Notes under the pieces: generated by a model
Told to the model about the DNA's origin: nothing
Seen by the model: the letters and a program-made list of their open reading frames with translations, nothing else
Databases searched by the model: none
Translations under genes and position numbers: made by a program
DNA from: Erwinia_E haradaeae_I
GTDB lineage: Bacteria > Pseudomonadota > Gammaproteobacteria > Enterobacterales > Enterobacteriaceae
Reading direction: 5' to 3'
Length of the DNA stretch: 64,000 bases
Assembly: GCF_900698925.1 (NCBI RefSeq)
Contig: NZ_LR217713.1
Span: 744,001-808,000 of the forward strand
Part shown: one piece after another, positions 51,900-60,550 of the stretch
How the letters are laid out: the number at the start of each line of letters is the position of its first letter
Position numbering within the stretch: the stretch's first letter is position 1

Positions 51900-52646
51900 A
51901 TGAATAAAATAAATACAATGAGGCAAGTTGTATTAGATACCGAAACTACTGGTATGAATATAATTGGTGCTCCATATGAAGGACATCGTATTGTTGAAAT
52001 TGGCGCTGTTGAAATAATAAACAGACGCTTAACAGATAATAATTTCCATGTCTATCTTAAACCCGATCGAGAAATAGATCCAGAGGCATTCAAAATACAT
52101 GGCATTTCTGATGCATTCTTAAAAGATAAACCAACATTTTCTCAAGTTTCTGAAAATTTTTTAACCTATATACATAACGCTGTCTTAGTAATGCATAATG
52201 CTAATTTTGACCTTGGGTTTATAAATTATGAATTTTTTCAACTAAATCATGAAATCTCTAAAATAGAAGAATGCTACAAAATAATAGATACCTTATCTAT
52301 AGCACGTAAGTTATTTCCTGGCAAACGAAATAACCTGGATGCGCTCTGCGCTCGTTATAATATAGACAACAGCCAACGCATAATACACGGTGCGCTTTTT
52401 GACGCAAAATTACTAGCAAAAATATTTTTAAGAATGACTGGAGGTCAAACTTCTTTTTCTTTACCTAGAACAGGAAGTCTAGATAATACAAAAAATGTAG
52501 AAAACATGCGGTACATTAAACAACCAGATTCTAAATTACGCATTATACGAGCGAGCCAATCTGAACTTATAGAACATAAAAAATACCTTCAAATAATAGA
52601 AAAAAAAGGAGAGTGCTTGTGGAATAAAAAAAATAAAAAAAAATAA
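51900..52646 (+). CDS. dnaQ: DNA polymerase III epsilon subunit (proofreading exonuclease)
   Basis: 3'-5' exonuclease of the replicative polymerase core. It has 248 residues (E. coli 243). Exo motifs: VLDTETTG (D13, E15), HNANFDLGF (D104) and HGALFDAKLL (H163, D168). The flexible linker after about 180 leads to the alpha-binding C-terminus, which keeps KKGECLW but then ends in Lys/Asn codons (NKKNKKK) created by a poly-A tract that runs into the stop. The Shine-Dalgarno sequence is weak. Keeping proofreading should restrain the mutation rate of this genome. Confidence 0.97.
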   Translation: MNKINTMRQVVLDTETTGMNIIGAPYEGHRIVEIGAVEIINRRLTDNNFHVYLKPDREIDPEAFKIHGISDAFLKDKPTFSQVSENFLTYIHNAVLVMHNANFDLGFINYEFFQLNHEISKIEECYKIIDTLSIARKLFPGKRNNLDALCARYNIDNSQRIIHGALFDAKLLAKIFLRMTGGQTSFSLPRTGSLDNTKNVENMRYIKQPDSKLRIIRASQSELIEHKKYLQIIEKKGECLWNKKNKKK

Positions 52647-52802
52647 AAAAATTCATAACTCATTATCTTTCTTAGGTTTTTTATGGTTATTGCACGACAA
52701 TTAAAGAATAAAATAAATATTTAATAAAATATTGACGACATATAAAATTTGATCTAACATACAGATGTTAATTATATAATATAAACTTAGTACCAGTACC
52801 AT

Positions 52803-52879
52803 GGAGCGGTAGTTCAGTCGGTTAGAATACCTGCCTGTCACGCAGGGGGTCGCGGGTTCGAGCCCCGTCCGTTCCGCCA
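52803..52879 (+). tRNA. aspV: tRNA-Asp (anticodon GTC)
   Basis: 77 nt including the encoded CCA. Acceptor GGAGCGG pairs with CCGTTCC (one G-T), the anticodon stem CCTGC/GCAGG encloses loop CTGTCAC with GTC at 52837-52839, and the T arm is CGGG-TTCGAGC-CCCG. It differs from E. coli aspV by very few bases and keeps the same position after dnaQ. Confidence 0.98.
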
Positions 52880-53390
52880 AATACATAAAATATTTAATTT
52901 TTAGATTAGAATGAATCCTAAGAATTCTATTGATGGAATACAGGTAGTTTAGTTTTTAGAAACTTAGGTGATGATATTATTCTATAATGATCATTATACT
53001 TTATGATTAGAGTATTATACTCAATTTACAAATAAATTGATGATTGTAATATGTAACATCAGTATGTTACGTACAATGTATTATAGTTATGATTTAAAAT
53101 GAGCATAATATTTTATATGCTCATTTTTTCGTTCATGGATTATATGCTTTATAATAGAGATATCTTATCGACAGAACGTTCGATATAACCATCTCTATTG
53201 ATCCACCTCTTTCTTGTATTCATATTAAGACGAATAACTGATCTTTATATATCATATCGCAAAATAATTTATTCTTTTTATAACATATACCATCCAAAAA
53301 AAATAATTAAATTTATCTTTATACTTAAAATTCAACTCATTCTATTCTATTCTAATGTTTATATAAAAAAACTAAAATATTAACTACAAA
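52880..53390. other. Intergenic stretch after tRNA-Asp with two hairpins
   Basis: No protein gene. GTAACAT/ATGTTAC (53053-53070) forms a 7-bp hairpin, and a strong terminator follows at 53096-53127. The roughly 215 nt between the tRNA and that terminator could be a tRNA trailer or an independent small RNA; nothing decides this by eye. Confidence 0.45.
53096..53129. terminator. Bidirectional intrinsic terminator
   Basis: AAAATGAGCATA (53096-53107) pairs with TATGCTCATTTT (53116-53127) around an 8-nt loop, a perfect 12-bp stem with a G+C-containing core and T/A tracts on either side. It lies between tRNA-Asp (plus) and rplI (minus) and can end transcription from both. Confidence 0.8.
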
Positions 53391-53843
53391 TTAATATCTA
53401 GATACAATATTAATAATTAAGGTAGCAAAAACCTGGCTATGAACTTGAAAATCTACTGTATGCTCTCCAATTGTACGCAATACTCCATTTGGTAAGCGCA
53501 CTTCACTTTTCAACACTTCAATACCAGCTTTCGTAACAGCTAAAGCAATATCACGAGTCCCAATTGAACCAAATAATTTACCTTCACTACCTGATTTAGC
53601 GAACAAAGTAACACTTCCTAACTCATTAATTTTTGTAGCTCGCTTCTGAGCAATAGTAAGAACCTCAATAACTCTAGCTTCTATCTCTGAGCGACGAATG
53701 TTAAAAAATTCAATATTTTTTTTAGTGGCTAAAACAGCTTTCCCTTTTGGGACTAAGAAATTACGAGCATAACCTGCTTTGACATTCACCTGGTCGCCTA
53801 ATTTACCAAGATTTTCTACGCAATCTAGTAGAATCACTTGCAT
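53391..53843 (-). CDS. rplI: 50S ribosomal protein L9
   Basis: Binds 23S rRNA near the L1 stalk and helps keep the reading frame. It has 150 residues (E. coli 149). The N-terminal rRNA-binding domain reads MQVILLD...GDQVNVKAGYARNFLVPKGKA. A long connecting helix (about 41-75) and a C-terminal domain with KLFGSIGTRDIA and EVRLPNGVLRTIGEH follow. ATG 53843 gives the family start; GAGG lies 9 nt upstream. It is the last gene of rpsF-(priB)-rpsR-rplI, 37 nt after rpsR. Confidence 0.98.
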   Translation of the reverse strand: MQVILLDCVENLGKLGDQVNVKAGYARNFLVPKGKAVLATKKNIEFFNIRRSEIEARVIEVLTIAQKRATKINELGSVTLFAKSGSEGKLFGSIGTRDIALAVTKAGIEVLKSEVRLPNGVLRTIGEHTVDFQVHSQVFATLIINIVSRY

Positions 53844-53880
53844 ATTCAAAATCCTCTTTAATTTACCAATGAATATTCAA

Positions 53881-54108
53881 TTACTGATGACAATCAGTAT
53901 ACGGCAATAAGGATAAATACCGAGCTCGTTTAATAGCCCTTGCAAGCTGCCTCTGATATTTTGCACGAGTACCAGTAATTCGACTTGGTACAATCTTACC
54001 ACTTTCAGTAATATAATTTTTCAATATAGCAATATCTTTATAATCAATCTCCTGCACACCTTCAGCAGTAAATCGACAAAACTTACGACGACGAAAATAA
54101 CGGGACAT
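53881..54108 (-). CDS. rpsR: 30S ribosomal protein S18
   Basis: Binds S6 and 16S rRNA in the platform of the 30S subunit. It has 75 residues, the same as E. coli, and is almost identical: SRYFRRRKFCRFTAEGVQ at the start and GTRAKYQRQLARAIKRARYLSLLPYTD near the end. ATG 54108 is chosen over the upstream TTG at 54123. GGAG at 54121-54118 is the Shine-Dalgarno sequence and is supplied by the last codons of the priB pseudogene. Confidence 0.98.
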   Translation of the reverse strand: MSRYFRRRKFCRFTAEGVQEIDYKDIAILKNYITESGKIVPSRITGTRAKYQRQLARAIKRARYLSLLPYTDCHQ

Positions 54109-54112
54109 ATAA

Positions 54113-54400
54113 TTACTCTCCAAACTCTATGAACTCAATCTTATTGACATGAAGCATGATTTATCTCAAACCATTTCAGCCTTACTGGAAGAAATCACCC
54201 CTCCTAAAATTTAAGAATATTAACTATAATAATAAACTTGCTTATCACCTAACAGATATCACTACTTATTACAATCAGAATCTAATATCCACCACTCTAT
54301 TGTAACGAGCTGCGATATCTTAATATATTATATTGCAAAATTATCTGATGGTACGAAACCCTTAATAGAAAAATAATTCTTATAGTAGGTTCTTAACCAA
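54113..54400 (-). pseudogene. priB: priB pseudogene (primosomal replication protein N)
   Basis: The gap between rpsF and rpsR has the position and nearly the length of priB (E. coli 315 bp; here about 288). Reading the minus strand with frame changes recovers PriB-like blocks in order. One block resembles RSVQEEAGF but has two stops. A C...GHENQ-like block with two stops follows. Next comes GVISSSKAE (E. coli GFISCHKAK), one base short just after. The tail is LHVNKIEFIEFGE (E. coli LHAEQIELIDSGD). At least five in-frame stops and frameshifts rule out a full product. GGAG still precedes a TTG at 54400. The tail overlaps the rpsR ribosome-binding site, which probably explains why it is the best preserved part. 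Confidence 0.85.
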
Positions 54401-54446
54401 GAACTCCAAAAAAATGACATATTCATCCCGAATAAAGCAGATTTTT

Positions 54447-54839
54447 TTATGAAACATTTATAATCTCTGTAGTAGCAATTGAATCATTAGAAAAATCCTC
54501 ATGACGATCTCGACGCTCCTCTTTTACTCGAACCATTGGAGATGGTGCAGTCACCGCGTCGTGAATTCGTATAATCATATTACGAATAATAGCATCGTTA
54601 AATCGGAAACTGTTTATTAATTCAGCAATAGCTCCCTCTGGTGCTTCTACATTCATAAGCACATAGTGAGCCTTGTGAAGCTTATCAATGGGATAAGCTA
54701 ATTGGCGACGCCCCCAATCTTCAAGGCGGTGAACTTTACCTCCTGATGTCGTTATAATACTACTATAACGTTCAATCATGCCAGATACCTGTTCACTTTG
54801 ATCAGGGTGCACCAGAAATACGATTTCATAATGACGCAT
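54447..54839 (-). CDS. rpsF: 30S ribosomal protein S6
   Basis: Forms a pair with S18 on the 30S platform. It has 130 residues (E. coli 131). MRHYEIVFLVHPDQSEQV at the start, RLEDWGRRQLAYPIDKLHKAHYVLMNVEAP in the middle and FRFNDAIIRNMI match the family. The charged C-terminal tail diverges, as usual, and is shorter in acidic residues. AGGAG lies about 8 nt upstream of ATG 54839. It heads the S6-S18-L9 operon, with a structured leader that may mediate feedback control. Confidence 0.98.
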   Translation of the reverse strand: MRHYEIVFLVHPDQSEQVSGMIERYSSIITTSGGKVHRLEDWGRRQLAYPIDKLHKAHYVLMNVEAPEGAIAELINSFRFNDAIIRNMIIRIHDAVTAPSPMVRVKEERRDRHEDFSNDSIATTEIINVS

Positions 54840-54844
54840 TTAAT

Positions 54845-54904
54845 TCGCTCCTTACGGATAAGTCAGCCTCATATCAAGATTAACCTTGTCATGTAGAGGC
54901 AAGG
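54845..54904 (-). promoter_or_regulatory. Structured rpsF leader, candidate S6:S18 autoregulatory site
   Basis: The 65 nt upstream of rpsF are GC-richer than the surroundings and fold well. GCCTC/GAGGC (54866-54870 with 54896-54900) encloses CAAG/CTTG (54875-54878 with 54885-54888). CTTA/TAAG (54851-54854 with 54859-54862) presents UCCG in its loop on the minus strand, right beside the Shine-Dalgarno sequence. An S6:S18 complex is known to bind its own mRNA leader through a CCG-containing motif in many bacteria, so conservation here is plausible but inferred. Confidence 0.5.
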
Positions 54905-55988
54905 AACACAATCTATTAGATAGATCTATTTATTATGATACGCATAATATACAAGAAAGAACAAAGGCTCTTTTTTAAAGAAAGAATATACTATATACTA
55001 TAAAATATATTAACTACTTCTAACATTTTTCTGAAAAAGAATAATATATCTCAAGAATGAGAAAATACCATTAACTCTGAAATAATAGATTTTCACGTTA
55101 TCGGATAACTTAAAAAGAACATAGTAAAACAAAAAATATATATACGCAACCATGACTCTGCATCTTAGGTTAAGAAATAAATCTATTTAATATACAATCA
55201 TCCCTCTCAGCGAGATATACACAAAATTAGTAAGCTAGTAAAAATTTGAGATGCCAACTCGGCCATGTTTCATAAAAGTCGAAATCTTATGTAAGTAATA
55301 AACTTACAGATTACAAGACTACTTTTAAACACTCTTAAAACCTAACATATATCTCTAACTCACTGATCTAGGATCTCAACAAATCACGTGATTATCCATA
55401 TCTTGAAATGATCCTGTCGTATCAAATATATAATCACATTCTCTTCTGTGTTCTTACGAATTTTTTCTTTTTTATAAAATATAATTCAGATTTATATATT
55501 AGACCTATCCATCTAATAGGTGTATAATTCACCTTCAACTTCATAATAAAGAACATATTTCTATTTAAACTTTATCTAAAAGATAGTATATAATAAATCT
55601 TCTTCTCTTTTGTAGTTACTAACTCATAGTAAAAAACTTTTAGTTATTTATCTAAGTCAATACTTCCATTCACGCTATAGAAATATTTCTCTCTTCGTCC
55701 ACATAAGAATTTTTCAATATCTTATCTATCAAATAATACTAAATTAACTAAAAAACCAATAAATCAAATCAAAAAAATAAATCCTATCAATATCAACATA
55801 GTACAAGAACTGTGCTTACCTGGCATAATCCATCTTAAGATGTTATAAATAAATGAAATATCCTCCCGTTTATCCAAATCTATGGAAAAACAATCCAATT
55901 ATAAAATTAAAAATAAATATCTAGACTAATCAAATAATATACTAGCAATATATTAAACTACAGGTTTAACCTCCTACAGATCATGCTA

Positions 55989-56020
55989 TATATCTAAAGC
56001 ACAATATATCTAAAGCACAA
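55989..56020. repeat. Tandem 16-bp duplication
   Basis: tatatctaaagcacaa occurs twice in direct succession (55989-56004 and 56005-56020), both copies identical. Confidence 0.9.
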
Positions 56021-56337
56021 TTATCTATTTACGTAACAGTTGATGAAAGAAGTCGTTCCATATCATATCTAAAATGATACCATAAAGATTTTCAGATTTG
56101 ATTTGATAATTTGATACAATAAACTATGATTGCATCTAATAACATCTAAGAAGACTCAAATATAATTTCTACTACACACTAGTTAAAACAATAACAATAT
56201 TTAGAGATAAAAAATAGTCACTCTAAATCTTTCAGTTAAGAAATAACAATTTCTTGTTAATAATGACTAACTCAAAGAACATGTTTAGCATTATCTCTAT
56301 ATAAAATAACTTAAAAACCTAGTCATTTCATTAGAAA

Positions 56338-56358
56338 TATGTGCTAATATAGCACATA
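56338..56358. other. Perfect 9-bp inverted repeat
   Basis: TATGTGCTA and TAGCACATA flank a 3-nt loop (ATA), about 270 nt upstream of rnb. There is no U-run, so an operator-like or RNA-structural role is as likely as termination. Confidence 0.5.
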
Positions 56359-56626
56359 ATAGTAATCAACACGAAATCAATTAAATCACTTAACAGATTC
56401 AGAAAAATTTTATATTTCTTTTTTGATAAAAACTAAATAATGAATTAATTATTGATACCTTGCAAATCTAAATCTATAATCTTTTTCTACTGAATTATCG
56501 ATTTTTAACATTCTTTTACATCAACATTAGGTAAAAAATTGACTTCTTTCTAAACGTCTTATTTTTTCCTTAAAAAAGAAAAACGTAATAATTCATATTT
56601 CATTTAACTCAAAATCTATTAATATC

Positions 56627-58582
56627 ATGCTCCAAAATAACCCTCTGCTTGCTAAGCTCAAAAAACAACTAAATTCTCAACTTCCCCGGGTCGAAGGGAT
56701 AGTTAAAGGTTCTGAAAAAGGTTTTGGCTTTTTAGAAATTAACGCACAAAAAAGTTACTTCATTCCACGCTCTTTTATGAAAAAAGTAATGAACGGTGAT
56801 CGTATCAGTGCGGTCATTCAGACAAATAAGGATCGAGAAATTGCCTGTCCTGAAAAACTTATTGAACCATCTCTCAAACGTTTTGTTGGGCGAATACAGA
56901 AAAAAAATAATCGTTTACTTATCATTCCGGATAATCCTTGGCTAAAAACTGCAATCCCATGCGACGCTGGATTTAATGTTAAACATTCTTTCCAAGAAGG
57001 GGACTGGACCGTAGCAAAAATACGCCATCATCCATTAAATGGTGATAGCGCATTCCATGCTGAACTCACAGAGTTCATTACCAAAAAAGAAGATAATCTT
57101 GCGCCATGGTGGGTCACGCTCGCACGCTATAATTTGGAGCGCGAGGAACCTAATGCGCCAATTCCCAAAGAAATGCTTAATGAAAAACTAAAACGTAAAG
57201 ACCTTACCGACATCCCATTTATTACCATCGATAGCGCTCATACTGAAGACATGGATGATGCATTATATATAGAAGATATTGGTAATGATGAACTGAAACT
57301 ATTTATTGCGATCTCTGATCCAACTTCTTATATCGAAACCAATAGCATATTAGATCAAATTGCCGCTGAACGCTCTTTTACTAACTATCTACCAGGATTT
57401 AATGTTTCAATGCTACCTAGACAGTTATCAGAAGATATCTGTTCTCTACGCCAAGGAAAGCGTCGACCTGCACTGGTTTGCTGCGTTACTATTTCCAAAG
57501 ATGGCACGCCCCATCCATCTGTAGAATTTTTTGCGGCCTGGATCAAATCTAAGGCACGATTAGTATATAACAGTGTATCTGATTGGTTAGAATCAAATAA
57601 ATCCAGCCCATGGAAACCAGAAAGCCAAGAAATAGCTAACCAGATCTGTCTGCTGCACCGTTTTTATTTAGCTCGCAGCAACTGGCGACAGACGCACGCT
57701 CTTTTATTTCAGGAACAACCAGACTTCCGCTTTTTAATCAATAAACAGGGAGAAATATTAGATATAATTACTGAACACCGACGTATTGCAAATAAAATTA
57801 TAGAAGAATCAATGATTTTGGCAAATATCTGCGCTGCTCAGGCGTTAAGACAAAGGTTTGGATTTGGTATCTATAATGTTCATGATGGTTTTGATAAAAT
57901 CCATGCAAATCAAGCATCAGCAATCTTAGCTCATCATGGAATTATCGTTGATCCTGTTATTCTTTCTACCCTAGATGGATTTCGCAAACTACGACGTACA
58001 CTAGACTGTCAATCAAATCAAGTTCTAGCAAATCGCATTCGACGCTTCCAATCATTTGCTGAGATTCGCACCACTCCAGGACCACATTGTGGTCTTGGTT
58101 TAGAAGCATATGCTACCTGGACATCTCCTATCCGCAAATATGGCGATATGATTAATCATCGCTTAATAAAATCCATGATAAAGGGTGAACCAGCTGTACA
58201 TCCAAAAGAAGAACTAACAACCAACATGGTCGAACGTCGTCGAAAGAACCGAATGGCTGGACGAGATATAGGTGAATGGTTGTATTCACGCTTCTTACAA
58301 AAAGAAATTGGTAGCAATCGTTTCTTTAAAGCTGAAGTTCTGGATATATATCGTCACGGCATGCGCGTTCGACTTCAAGAAAATGGCGCTTTAGCATTTA
58401 TTCCTGCAGAACTAATCTATGCAATTCGTGAAGACCTGATCTGCAGACATGATTCGGGCAGTATCCTAGTAAAAGGACAATTACTTTATCAAGTCACCGA
58501 TATGATTGATGTAACGATCACAGAAATACGGATGGATACTCGAACTATTATTGCTCGTCCAGTCTCCTCATATAAAAAATAA
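56627..58582 (+). CDS. rnb: Exoribonuclease II
   Basis: Processive 3'-5' exoribonuclease in mRNA turnover. It has 651 residues (E. coli 644). Two N-terminal cold-shock domains (EKGFGFLEINAQKSYFIP near 29-46) come first. The RNB catalytic domain has DSAHTEDMDDALY, with D202, D208, D210 and D211 matching E. coli D201, D207, D209 and D210. The block GLEAYATWTSPIRKYGDMINHRL is near 490-512. An S1 domain (FFKAEVLDIYRHGMRVRL) lies at the C-terminus. It is monocistronic with long gaps on both sides. Confidence 0.98.
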   Translation: MLQNNPLLAKLKKQLNSQLPRVEGIVKGSEKGFGFLEINAQKSYFIPRSFMKKVMNGDRISAVIQTNKDREIACPEKLIEPSLKRFVGRIQKKNNRLLIIPDNPWLKTAIPCDAGFNVKHSFQEGDWTVAKIRHHPLNGDSAFHAELTEFITKKEDNLAPWWVTLARYNLEREEPNAPIPKEMLNEKLKRKDLTDIPFITIDSAHTEDMDDALYIEDIGNDELKLFIAISDPTSYIETNSILDQIAAERSFTNYLPGFNVSMLPRQLSEDICSLRQGKRRPALVCCVTISKDGTPHPSVEFFAAWIKSKARLVYNSVSDWLESNKSSPWKPESQEIANQICLLHRFYLARSNWRQTHALLFQEQPDFRFLINKQGEILDIITEHRRIANKIIEESMILANICAAQALRQRFGFGIYNVHDGFDKIHANQASAILAHHGIIVDPVILSTLDGFRKLRRTLDCQSNQVLANRIRRFQSFAEIRTTPGPHCGLGLEAYATWTSPIRKYGDMINHRLIKSMIKGEPAVHPKEELTTNMVERRRKNRMAGRDIGEWLYSRFLQKEIGSNRFFKAEVLDIYRHGMRVRLQENGALAFIPAELIYAIREDLICRHDSGSILVKGQLLYQVTDMIDVTITEIRMDTRTIIARPVSSYKK

Positions 58583-59272
58583 ACCTTATACATGACAAAT
58601 TGTCTCTATTTATATTTATTACTGAAAAATAAAATAGATATAAAAAGTAAAAAGTATACATAACTAAAAACAGATTAAACAAAATTACTACACTTCTTTT
58701 ATTATTACAATCCCGAACTAATTCAGTATTTAAAAGTGAAATTACCAATCAATCAGAGCATCTCTGTGATACAAAAAATATATATCATTGTATACACATT
58801 AAATAGGTATTTAATTAGTACAGTATTAAATACTGACGAAATAAATGAAAACACTTTGTACATGCTATACGGAATACAGTGAATAAAAAATATCCCATAA
58901 AAATATATATTTTAAACATTATGATCTTATCGCTTTACACTTATTCCGTTGATACATGAAACAAAATTTGTTAAAATCAAGATGATTCATATTATTCTAT
59001 AGACTGAATTCTAAAAGAACATTATGGATAATCTATCATTCTACTATAAAAAATATCTAACATGATTCTCTTTCTATAATACAGAAACTATGTGTATACT
59101 AATGTTCATGTTCTCACAATATAATATTTATTTCTCTTAGTTAGACATCAAACATACAAATAGAACCATACTTAGAAAATTTTCTATTTATAATAATTCT
59201 TTATTACACTATTAAATAAATTAAGTATTCTTTAATATATAATTAGATATTATCTATAATATCTATAACCAA

Positions 59273-59479
59273 TTAAATCAAATAATTAAAACGTTCTTTA
59301 ATTACAATATTTGTTGTTATATAAACCAGCATACAAATCACTATATGAAAAAAAGAGCCATACGACCCTAGAACTAGACGGATAAAATCTGATAAGATTT
59401 TAAAATAGCTAAAAATTTCTTGATTTACAAGGCGTGCAGTAATGTCTTTACCATTTTTTAAAAAAATTATATTACACAT
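59273..59479 (-). CDS. Uncharacterised small protein, one membrane segment
   Basis: 68 residues with a mixed polar N-terminal half (KNGKDITARLVNQEIFSYF) and a hydrophobic segment (SFFHIVICMLVYITTNIVI), then a basic end. Its composition is less AT-driven than nearby chance frames. GAGAGA stands 3-4 nt before the ATG, close for a Shine-Dalgarno sequence. I recognise no family. An 11-bp inverted repeat covers the ribosome-binding site. It could be a real small membrane protein, a gene remnant or chance. Confidence 0.3.
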   Translation of the reverse strand: MCNIIFLKNGKDITARLVNQEIFSYFKILSDFIRLVLGSYGSFFHIVICMLVYITTNIVIKERFNYLI

Positions 59480-59504
59480 TATTCTCTCTCATCGAGAGAA
59501 TAAT
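59478..59504. other. Perfect 11-bp inverted repeat
   Basis: attattctctc (59478-59488) and gagagaataat (59494-59504) pair perfectly around 5 nt. It overlaps the start of the small minus-strand frame, so in that transcript it would hide the ribosome-binding site. Alternatively it is a terminator relic. Confidence 0.6.
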
Positions 59505-59607
59505 TAAACGTTGACTTTTATATATATTAATTATAAAGATAATTACATTACATTATTCTAGAATAATATAATAAATAAATATATCAGTCAAGAATACCAA
59601 CCTTCCA

Positions 59608-59623
59608 TATATCACGTGATATA
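59608..59623. promoter_or_regulatory. Perfect 16-bp palindrome upstream of speE
   Basis: tatatcacgtgatata is an exact palindrome centred 52 nt before the speE ATG, a position typical for an operator. The core ATCACGTGAT occurs once more at 55383-55392. No known enterobacterial operator is matched with confidence. Confidence 0.35.
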
Positions 59624-59667
59624 ACAACATGTTATTTTCTGATAATTGTAACTAGGACTTCCTTAGC

Positions 59668-60537
59668 ATGTTAACCAATAACTTATGGCATGAAACACTG
59701 CATTCTAAATTGGGGCAATATTTTACTATCAATAAAATACTACATCGTACACGTACAAATCACCAAAATTTAATTATTTTTGAAAATACAAACGTAGGTC
59801 GCATCCTAGCACTAGACGGGATAGTACAAACTACTGAATCTGATGAATTTATTTATCATGAAATGATGGCACATGTCCCACTATTAGCCCATGGTAACGC
59901 ACGAAAAGTATTAATTATTGGGGGAGGGGATGGTGCGATGCTACGTGAAATAAGTTATCATAAAAATATTGAACAAATTACCATGGTTGAAATCGATGCA
60001 AGTGTAATTGAGTTATGTAAGCGATATCTACCTAATCACCATTCTGGTTCTTTTGAAAACCCCCTTTGTCAACTTGTTATTGATAACGGTGTCCATTTTG
60101 TGCAAACAACTTCTGATCGGTTTGATGTAATTATTTCTGATTCTCCTGATCCAATTGGTCCAGGAGAAAGTCTGTATACTTCAAAATTTTATGAAGGATG
60201 TCACAAATGCCTAAATCCAGGGGGTATCTTGGTGACGCAAAGCGGCGTCTGTTTTTTTCAATTAAACGAAGCAATAAATAGTTATCGTAAATTACAAAAC
60301 TATTTTAATGATGTCAAGTTCTACCAAGCATCAATACCTACCTATTATGGCGGTATAATGACTTTTTCCTGGTCAAGTAATAATCCTGTTCTACGCCAAA
60401 TAGATGTATCAACCCTCATTCATCGTTATAATAAAACAAATCTCAAGTGCCGATATTACAATCCAAAACTGCACGCTAGTAGTTTTGCCTTACCGCAATA
60501 TTTTTTAGATGCACTAAAAGATAGCTCAGCATTTTAA
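59668..60537 (+). CDS. speE: Spermidine synthase
   Basis: Transfers the aminopropyl group of decarboxylated SAM to putrescine, giving spermidine. It has 289 residues (E. coli 288). The SAM-like fold has IIGGGDGAMLREI near 84-96, MVEIDASVIELCKRYLP near 108-124, catalytic D158 in ISDSPDPIGPGESLYTS and PTYYGGIMTFSW near 225. E. coli reads SDCTDPIG there, so two residues beside the catalytic Asp are changed. It is the first gene of speE-speD, 13 nt apart, as in E. coli. A putrescine source (speA/speB or speC) is not in the window and could be the host. Confidence 0.97.
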   Translation: MLTNNLWHETLHSKLGQYFTINKILHRTRTNHQNLIIFENTNVGRILALDGIVQTTESDEFIYHEMMAHVPLLAHGNARKVLIIGGGDGAMLREISYHKNIEQITMVEIDASVIELCKRYLPNHHSGSFENPLCQLVIDNGVHFVQTTSDRFDVIISDSPDPIGPGESLYTSKFYEGCHKCLNPGGILVTQSGVCFFQLNEAINSYRKLQNYFNDVKFYQASIPTYYGGIMTFSWSSNNPVLRQIDVSTLIHRYNKTNLKCRYYNPKLHASSFALPQYFLDALKDSSAF

Positions 60538-60550
60538 GGAAAAAAAACAA

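Larger units (their letters stand above)
54905..56626. other. Gene-free stretch between rpsF and rnb (1.7 kb)
   Basis: No gene. It holds a 12-bp palindrome AATCACGTGATT (55382-55393), a perfect tandem 16-bp duplication (55989-56020), and a perfect 9-bp hairpin TATGTGCTA/TAGCACATA with a 3-nt loop (56338-56358). The rpsF promoter should lie near the left end and the rnb promoter near the right end. Confidence 0.5.
58583..59667. other. Stretch between rnb and speE
   Basis: Holds a possible 68-codon minus-strand frame (59273-59479), an 11-bp perfect inverted repeat (59478-59504) and a 16-bp perfect palindrome (59608-59623), all listed separately. The rest is AT-rich with nothing recognisable. 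Confidence 0.5.

Noticed and set aside
53198..53383. 61-codon plus-strand frame before rplI
   Set aside because: Low-complexity Ile/Lys/Tyr composition, no start signal, lies beyond a strong terminator.
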